Part shown: positions 1 through 3,913 of the stretch, piece after piece | Position numbering within the stretch: the stretch's first letter is position 1 | Layout: every line of letters starts with the position of its first letter | Translations under genes and position numbers: made by a program | Origin: Bacilli bacterium | GTDB lineage: Bacteria; Bacillota_I; Bacilli_A; RF39; UBA660 | NCBI GenBank assembly: GCA_024698845.1 | Contig: JAILQR010000095.1 | Coordinates: 1 to 5,030, forward strand | Direction: 5' to 3' | Length of the DNA stretch: 5,030 bases | The notes under the pieces: generated by a model | The model's database searches: none | Told to the model about the DNA's origin: nothing | The model's input: only the letters and a program-made list of their open reading frames with translations

Positions 1-13
1 CCATTACATGAAG

Positions 14-50
14 AAGGATGTACAGAATAATCTGTACATCCTTTTATTAT
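14..50 (+). terminator. Rho-independent terminator, possibly bidirectional
   Basis: Bases 14-26 pair perfectly with 31-43 (13 bp) around the four-base loop ATAA, and the plus strand continues as TTTTATTATT. The U-rich tail makes the plus orientation the better one, so it probably ends a gene lying left of the window. On the minus strand the same hairpin begins six bases after the stop codon of the 34-codon ORF, but the following bases (CTTCATG) are a poor U-tract, so its use there is less certain. Confidence 0.75.
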
Positions 51-154
51 TAGAAGAATCTTCCTCCTAATATAATTGCTAGTAGAATAAAAATAATCAA
101 TACGATAAATGGTCCATTATTTAAAAATTGATTATTTCCACAATTTTTATTCAT
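50..154 (-). CDS. Tiny single-helix membrane protein, YjcZ-like (34 aa)
   Basis: This 34-residue ORF encodes a polar, Asn-rich N-terminus (Asn2, Asn4, Cys5-Gly6, Asn7-Asn8, Asn12-Asn13-Gly-Pro) followed by one hydrophobic helix at about residues 16-29 and a short GGRFF tail. It has no enzymatic motif. The ribosome binding site AAGGGGGTG lies six or seven bases before the ATG at 154 and is unusually strong for a chance ORF. It sits 29 bases downstream of a second micro-ORF of the same design and was probably cotranscribed with it. The layout resembles the tiny-TM/YjcZ family of Bacilli (glycine patch, then a run like VLFILLIIVGA), which is often labelled sporulation-related. The match is weaker than for its neighbour because the glycine patch is broken up. 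Function is unknown; a small membrane or spore-envelope peptide is inferred. Confidence 0.7.
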   Translation of the reverse strand: MNKNCGNNQFLNNGPFIVLIIFILLAIILGGRFF

Positions 155-183
155 TTAAGTGCACCCCCTTATACTATAAAAGA

Positions 184-273
184 CTAAATAGCTGCTCCTA
201 ATATGATTATAAGTAAAATAAATAATACTAAAATGATAGATGCACCAAGACCGCCGCCACAATTAACGTTCAT
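184..273 (-). CDS. Tiny single-helix membrane protein, YjcZ family (29 aa)
   Basis: The product starts M-N-V-N-C and carries a GGG patch at residues 6-8, then an uninterrupted hydrophobic helix from about Leu9 to the C-terminus, including LVLFILLIII and ending GAAI. This closely resembles the YjcZ / tiny-TM Bacillus family as I remember it (GGG, a few residues, VLFILLIIVGA). The start was chosen from the ribosome binding site: GGAGG at 281-285 is seven bases before the ATG at 273 but only one base before the alternative ATG at 279, which would add Met-Asn. YjcZ-type peptides are small membrane proteins, several of them expressed in sporulation, with no known biochemical activity. It is the first gene of a two-gene minus-strand unit that diverges from the foldase gene. 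It is far below usual length cut-offs and would be missed by many gene callers. Confidence 0.82.
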   Translation of the reverse strand: MNVNCGGGLGASIILVLFILLIIILGAAI

Positions 274-342
274 ATTCATTCCTCCTTTTAATTGTCTTTT
301 CATTTATATTTTATACAAAACATGTAAAAATGTGAGTATTTC

Positions 343-371
343 TTGAAGTTTAAATATCTAGGCGATATAAT
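343..371 (+). promoter_or_regulatory. Sigma-A-type promoter of the foldase lipoprotein gene
   Basis: A -35 box TTGAAG (343-348) and a perfect -10 box TATAAT (366-371) are separated by exactly 17 bases. Transcription should begin near 378, giving a leader of about 17 bases with AGGAGG at 385-390 just before the ATG at 395. This placement rules out the upstream in-frame TTG at 377, which would lie at or before the transcript start. Confidence 0.8.
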
Positions 372-394
372 AAATATTGTATTTAGGAGGATAT

Positions 395-1432
395 ATGAAA
401 AAGAAATTATTTTTAATTACTCTTTCACTATTTTTACTTTGTGGTTGTGGTAAAGTACCTAAACTAAAAAATGGTGAAGAAGCTGTTATTACATTTAAAG
501 ATGGAGAAAAAATTAGCGCTGATGAACTTTATTCAACACTAAAAAAAGATTATGCTTTAGAAGCAACTGTAAATCTTATTGACAAAAAGATTTTAGAAAA
601 AGAATTTAAAAGTGATGTTAAAGATGCTAAAAAATATGCAGAAGATAACATCAAGTCAATGAAAGAAACTTATGGTAGTGAAGAAGAATTACTACAAGCA
701 ATTCAATACTATACTAACTACTCTACAATCGAAGCATATCAAGAATATATATATATTAATTACTTACAAAATAAAGCTGCTGAAGCTTATGCTGCTGAAC
801 AAGTAAGCAAAGATGAAGTTAAAAATTACTATAATAATGTTTATTTTGGTGATGTTAAAATTAGTCATATCTTAATTACTCCAAAGGTAAAACAAGGAGC
901 TAGTCAAGATGAAATTAATAAAGCTGAAAATGAAGCTTTAAATAAAGCTAATGAAGTTATTGCTAAATTAACAGAAGCTAAATCAAGTGGTAAAGATGTT
1001 GCTAAAACATTTAAAGAATTGGCTAAAGAGTATTCAGATGATGATTCAACTAAAAAAGATGGTGGATCACTTGGATATATTAATTTAAATTCTCTTGGAA
1101 GCAATTATGATGAACTTGTAAATGCTGCTGCTAAGATGAAGAATAAAACATTCTCAACTGAAGTTATAACTACTGATTTAGGATATCAAATTATTTACAA
1201 AGCTGACCAAAAAGAAAAAGCTTCTTTAGAAAAAGCTGAAAAAGATATCAGAACTATTTTAGGTAAGAGTAAGCTTGCTTCTGATCAAACTATTACATTT
1301 AAAGCTATGAAACATTATCGTGATGAATATAAAACTGAAATCGTTGATAAAGATATTAAAGAACAATATTCACGTTATATGAATAATATGCTAAACCAAG
1401 ATAAAAAACAAAATACAAAATCTAGTAAATAA
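395..1432 (+). CDS. prsA: PrsA-like parvulin foldase lipoprotein
   Basis: This 345-residue protein is predicted to be a membrane-anchored extracytoplasmic foldase that helps exported proteins fold after translocation. Residues 1-17 form a lipoprotein signal peptide (KKK, hydrophobic core, LCG) with Cys18 as the lipidated residue. Residues about 25-150 are a charged, helical chaperone-like segment. A parvulin peptidyl-prolyl isomerase domain covers about 154-270: the VKISHILI motif has His158, followed by the conserved YSDDDS and GGSLGYI stretches (213-229) and GYQII at 263-267. Most active parvulins have GYHII there, so the second active-site histidine is replaced by Gln265 and isomerase activity may be reduced, with chaperone activity kept. 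The C-terminal 70 residues are charged and Lys-rich. Length is slightly above Bacillus PrsA. The ATG at 395 is chosen because AGGAGG ends four bases upstream and the promoter excludes the TTG at 377. It is monocistronic, ending at the terminator 1441-1470. The family assignment is firm; equivalence to PrsA itself is likely but not proven. Confidence 0.88.
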   Translation: MKKKLFLITLSLFLLCGCGKVPKLKNGEEAVITFKDGEKISADELYSTLKKDYALEATVNLIDKKILEKEFKSDVKDAKKYAEDNIKSMKETYGSEEELLQAIQYYTNYSTIEAYQEYIYINYLQNKAAEAYAAEQVSKDEVKNYYNNVYFGDVKISHILITPKVKQGASQDEINKAENEALNKANEVIAKLTEAKSSGKDVAKTFKELAKEYSDDDSTKKDGGSLGYINLNSLGSNYDELVNAAAKMKNKTFSTEVITTDLGYQIIYKADQKEKASLEKAEKDIRTILGKSKLASDQTITFKAMKHYRDEYKTEIVDKDIKEQYSRYMNNMLNQDKKQNTKSSK

Positions 1433-1440
1433 TTACAAAT

Positions 1441-1470
1441 AAAAAATCTGCATTAAATGCAGATTTTTTT
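1441..1470. terminator. Bidirectional terminator between convergent genes
   Basis: Bases 1441-1453 pair perfectly with 1457-1469 (13 bp, loop TAA). The stem has A-runs on the left and T-runs on the right, so each strand gives a G+C-containing core followed by a U-run: TTTTTTT at 1464-1470 on plus, and the complement of 1441-1446 on minus. It begins eight bases after the foldase stop codon, and its right end overlaps the nrnA stop codon (1469-1471). Confidence 0.9.
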
Positions 1471-2446
1471 ATGCTTCCTTACTTTCTTTGTATTTAATAG
1501 CTGCTTCTTTTAATTCTTCTAAAAGTTTATTAACGTCCTCTTCTTCTTTTATTCGACATCCAGATGCTAATTTATGTCCTCCGCCATTATATTTATTGGC
1601 TATTTCATTAATAACCGGTCCTCTACTTCTAATAGATACTTTGATAATATCATTTCTCTTATCATTTACAATAAAGCACCATACATAATAGTCTTCAACA
1701 AAGTTAAAACTATTAATCATATTAGTTACTGTTGCTGTATCAACAGAATATTCTTTTAGAACATCTTCAGTAATTTTAATATATGCAAAAGCATTATCTT
1801 CAACAATTAAGTTATTAATTATATATGCCATAAATTTAATTTCATTTAAAGGTCGAATATATAAAATATCATATAGTGACGGAAAATCAATTTCGCTTTC
1901 TCTTATTAGTCTTGCAGTAATTTCAAATGTATGTGCTGTTGTATTTTTAAGTAAAAATCTATCACTATCAGATACTAAACCTAAGAACAAATTATTAGCT
2001 ATTTTTTTGTTTAAAACTAACTTAGTATCCATTATAAGTTCAGATACCATTTGGCATGTACTAGAGCAATCTATGTCACACCAATCAATATTAGCTTGAA
2101 TATCCATAGTTGGATGATGATCTATTCTAAGAATTTCTTTATATTTAAGATTATCAATACCATCTACCCTAGCCATATTAGGAACATCTAAAACAATTAG
2201 TAAAGCATCTTTAATATTTTCATAGTCTTGTTTATCTAAAGTACCATAAGCTTTAAATTTGGCTACTCCAATACCTACTGCTAATACCTTTTTGCCTGGA
2301 AAAGATTCTCTAATGGAATCTCTTAAGGCAATTTGTGATGCTATAGCATCAGGGTCCGGACTTATATGTCTAGCTATAACAATAGTATTATATTTTTTTA
2401 TCTTTTTATATATTTGATTAATTATTGGCTTTGTGATATAGATCAC
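1469..2446 (-). CDS. nrnA: Bifunctional oligoribonuclease / pAp phosphatase (DHH family)
   Basis: This 325-residue cytoplasmic phosphoesterase belongs to the DHH/DHHA1 family that includes NrnA (YtqI). These enzymes degrade 2-5 nt RNAs to mononucleotides and convert 3'-phosphoadenosine 5'-phosphate to AMP, using Mn2+. Visible metal motifs are RHISPDPDA (His27, Asp31, Asp33), Asp87 in VLDVPN, DHH at 109-111, and Asp160 in GLVSDSDRF. The C-terminal DHHA1 substrate-binding motif GGGHKLASG is at 288-296, with SIRSRG at 271-276. Motif IV reads SDSDRF where Bacillus NrnA has GDTGRF, so the catalytic Asp is kept but its surroundings differ. Length fits the family (about 310-325). It lies 20 bases after ackA and is probably cotranscribed. 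The start is uncertain: the only conventional in-frame codon is GTG at 2446, which sits inside an extended Shine-Dalgarno-like stretch and a palindrome; an ATG at 2448 is out of frame and meets TGA at once. A cyclic-dinucleotide-cleaving DHH enzyme is the main alternative. Confidence 0.88.
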   Translation of the reverse strand: MIYITKPIINQIYKKIKKYNTIVIARHISPDPDAIASQIALRDSIRESFPGKKVLAVGIGVAKFKAYGTLDKQDYENIKDALLIVLDVPNMARVDGIDNLKYKEILRIDHHPTMDIQANIDWCDIDCSSTCQMVSELIMDTKLVLNKKIANNLFLGLVSDSDRFLLKNTTAHTFEITARLIRESEIDFPSLYDILYIRPLNEIKFMAYIINNLIVEDNAFAYIKITEDVLKEYSVDTATVTNMINSFNFVEDYYVWCFIVNDKRNDIIKVSIRSRGPVINEIANKYNGGGHKLASGCRIKEEEDVNKLLEELKEAAIKYKESKEA

Positions 2447-2447
2447 A
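2432..2447. promoter_or_regulatory. Crp/Fnr-type palindrome on the nrnA start
   Basis: The bases read TGTGATATAGATCACA, an exact TGTGA-N6-TCACA match with six-base perfect arms (TGTGAT / ATCACA). This is the site recognised by E. coli CRP and, from published work as I remember it, by Bacillus subtilis Fnr and the ArcR-type regulators of Firmicutes. It covers the GTG start codon and first codons of nrnA, 20 bases downstream of ackA. As RNA it could instead form a six-bp hairpin that hides the start codon. No regulator gene is in the window, so function is inferred. Confidence 0.4.
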
Positions 2448-2452
2448 TCCTT
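2441..2452 (-). promoter_or_regulatory. Extended Shine-Dalgarno-like stretch overlapping nrnA start
   Basis: The minus strand reads AAGGATGTGATC, which matches 11 of 12 bases of AAGGAGGTGATC, the complement of the Bacilli 16S rRNA 3' end. The putative GTG start is inside it, so ribosomes bound here would be placed downstream of the GTG, near a non-standard ATC codon (fourth codon of the ORF). An upstream AAAAGGA, about 11 bases from the GTG, is the conventional alternative ribosome binding site. Confidence 0.45.
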
Positions 2453-2466
2453 CTATTTCCTTTTTA

Positions 2467-3660
2467 TTATTTAACAAATTTATAAGTATCTTTAATAATC
2501 ATTAATTCTTCATTTGTTGGAACTACCCAAATATCAATTTTAGAATCTTTTGAAGAAATAATTCCTTCATTTTTATCTTTATAACTTGCTATTTGGCTAT
2601 TTTGTTCTTCATCAACAAATAATCCAATTGGAGCAAGTCTTTTAATGATATCACTTCTTGCTTCAATACCATTTTCACCAACACCAGCAGTAAATACGAT
2701 AGCATCTACTTTACCTTCAAGTTCAATATAATATTGAGCAATATATTTAGCAATTCTATCATTGTACATATTAAGTGCTAATATAGCTCTTTCATCTCCA
2801 GATGCAGCAGCATTTTCAACATCACGACTATCAGAGAATCCAGATACACCAAGAAGTCCACTTTTCTTATTTAAGTCATTTGTAACATCTTGAATAGATT
2901 CTCCAGATTCTTTACAAACATATTCTAAAATTGATGGATCGATAGAACCTGAACGAGTTCCCATCATTAAACCATCAAGTGGTGTAATACCCATTGTTGT
3001 ATCATAGCATTTTCCTTCTTTAATAGCTGAAATACTAGCTCCCGATCCAATGTGGCAAATAATTAGGTTAACATCATCTTTTCCTAATTTTTCTTTCATT
3101 GTTTCTGTAATATATTTATGACTTGTACCATGGAAACCATATTTTCTTACACCATATTTTAAATACCATTCATATGGTACTGGATATAAGAAATTTTCTT
3201 TTGGCATTGTTTGATGGAATGCAGTATCATATACAGCAACCATTGGAACATTTGGAAGAACTTCTCTTAATGATTCAATACCAGCTAAGTTACCTGGATG
3301 ATGAAGTGGTCCAAGTTTAGTTAAAGATTTAATATCCTCAATTACTTCATCAGTAATTAAAACTGAATCACTATATTTTTCTCCACCATGTAAAACTCTA
3401 TGTCCTACACCTTTGATTTCATCTAAAGATTCAACTGCTCCATGATCAACTAATTCATCAAGTAAAACTTCAACAGCTTCTTTATGATTTTTTAAAAATT
3501 TTGCCCCTTTTATTTTTTCTCCGTTTACTTTTGTAGTCCAGAAACTATCTTCTAGTCCAATTTTTTCAAAATAACCACTAATGATTACTTTTTCTTCTGG
3601 CATTTCAAATAATTGGAACTTAAGTGAAGAACTACCAGCGTTAACAGATAATATTTTCAT
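2467..3660 (-). CDS. ackA: Acetate kinase
   Basis: AckA catalyses acetyl phosphate + ADP = acetate + ATP, the ATP-forming step of acetate fermentation, in the cytoplasm. The 397-residue product is full length and has all family landmarks: VNAGSSSLKF (Asn7, Ser10-12, Lys14), GHRVLHGGEKYSD (Arg88), HHPGN (120-124), VYDTAFHQTMP (Asp145), YGFHGTSHKY (His177, His181), CHIGSGASI (202-210), MGTRSGSIDP (Arg236), FTAGVGEN (323-330) and PTNEEL (Glu384). These cover the catalytic Arg/His/Asp and the ASKHA-fold phosphate loops. The ATG at 3660 is preferred over the in-frame GTG at 3669 because the latter lies within the ribosome binding site AGAGGTGA (3666-3673), and MKILSVNAGS is the usual N-terminus. 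No phosphotransacetylase gene is in view. nrnA follows after 20 bases. A terminator and a -10-like box lie just upstream, so ackA probably starts its own transcript. Confidence 0.97.
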   Translation of the reverse strand: MKILSVNAGSSSLKFQLFEMPEEKVIISGYFEKIGLEDSFWTTKVNGEKIKGAKFLKNHKEAVEVLLDELVDHGAVESLDEIKGVGHRVLHGGEKYSDSVLITDEVIEDIKSLTKLGPLHHPGNLAGIESLREVLPNVPMVAVYDTAFHQTMPKENFLYPVPYEWYLKYGVRKYGFHGTSHKYITETMKEKLGKDDVNLIICHIGSGASISAIKEGKCYDTTMGITPLDGLMMGTRSGSIDPSILEYVCKESGESIQDVTNDLNKKSGLLGVSGFSDSRDVENAAASGDERAILALNMYNDRIAKYIAQYYIELEGKVDAIVFTAGVGENGIEARSDIIKRLAPIGLFVDEEQNSQIASYKDKNEGIISSKDSKIDIWVVPTNEELMIIKDTYKFVK

Positions 3661-3665
3661 TTCTT

Positions 3666-3673
3666 TCACCTCT
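3666..3673 (-). promoter_or_regulatory. Ribosome binding site that fixes the ackA start
   Basis: The minus strand reads AGAGGTGA, five bases before the ATG at 3660. The upstream in-frame GTG (3667-3669) is part of this element and so cannot be the start. Confidence 0.75.
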
Positions 3674-3679
3674 TTTAGT

Positions 3680-3685
3680 ATTATA
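3680..3685 (-). promoter_or_regulatory. Possible -10 box for ackA
   Basis: A perfect TATAAT on the minus strand lies directly after the U-tract of the upstream terminator, and would start a short leader holding the ackA ribosome binding site. At a 17-base spacing the -35 position reads TAGTAA, a poor match that falls inside the terminator hairpin. The assignment rests on the -10 box and on the need for a promoter after the terminator. No catabolite-responsive (CcpA) operator was recognised nearby. Confidence 0.4.
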
Positions 3686-3686
3686 C

Positions 3687-3716
3687 AAAAAAAAGAAAAA
3701 GATTACTATCTTTTTC
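3687..3716 (-). terminator. Terminator between the thiI unit and ackA
   Basis: On the minus strand GAAAAAGAT pairs with ATCTTTTTC (nine bp, loop AGTA; 3695-3703 with 3708-3716), followed by eight uninterrupted T residues (3687-3694). The stem has only two G-C pairs, so it may be leaky and let some transcription continue into ackA. The TAG stop of the 55-codon ORF lies at the loop. Confidence 0.7.
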
Positions 3717-3873
3717 CTTTAAAAACCGGTTCTTTTACACATTTATCTGTGTTTTCTTCACCATCAAATATGTAGTTAGAATGATCATTATTTATGAAAT
3801 CAAAATACAAATTATGATTTATATTATTAAATTTATTTTTATAATCATATAAATAAGAAATATGTTTAAGCAC
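3706..3873 (-). CDS. Small hypothetical protein (55 aa)
   Basis: I do not recognise this protein. The 55-codon frame starts with GTG at 3873, preceded by the ribosome binding sequence AGGTGAT (3879-3885) with five A residues between, and ends with TAG at 3706-3708 in the loop of the downstream terminator. The product is polar, rich in Asn and Tyr (nine Asn, five Tyr), has one cysteine (Cys45), an acidic patch DGEENTD at 37-43 and a basic end KGKR. There is no signal peptide or membrane segment, so it should be cytoplasmic. It follows thiI by 40 bases on the same strand and is probably the last gene of that transcript. Support for a real gene comes from the ribosome binding site, operon position and terminator placement, not from homology. 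Chance openness of AT-rich intergenic DNA remains possible. Confidence 0.55.
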   Translation of the reverse strand: MLKHISYLYDYKNKFNNINHNLYFDFINNDHSNYIFDGEENTDKCVKEPVFKGKR

Positions 3874-3913
3874 TTTTTATCACCTATTTATATTATTAAC
3901 AAATTATTAAATC

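Noticed and set aside
286..345. Promoter for the two micro-ORFs on the minus strand
   Set aside because: TATAAA-like boxes occur, but no acceptable -35 partner at 16-18 bases and no convincing sporulation-sigma match; in AT-rich DNA this is not enough to call.
377..394. Upstream in-frame TTG start for the foldase gene
   Set aside because: It coincides with the predicted transcript start of a good sigma-A promoter, and starting there would put the AGGAGG inside the gene and add residues ahead of a standard lipoprotein signal peptide.
904..1104. Antisense open frames of 60-66 codons inside the foldase, nrnA and ackA genes
   Set aside because: They lie opposite strongly supported genes, have no ribosome binding sites of note, and encode low-complexity shadow translations.
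3661..3669. GTG start giving three extra residues on AckA
   Set aside because: The GTG is part of the ribosome binding site AGAGGTGA; the ATG at 3660 has proper spacing and gives the usual MKIL N-terminus.
3721..3734. AACCGGTT palindrome as a regulatory operator (for example a CcpA site) upstream of ackA
   Set aside because: It lacks the catabolite-responsive consensus, is only eight bp without symmetric extension, and encodes Glu-Pro-Val within the 55-codon ORF.
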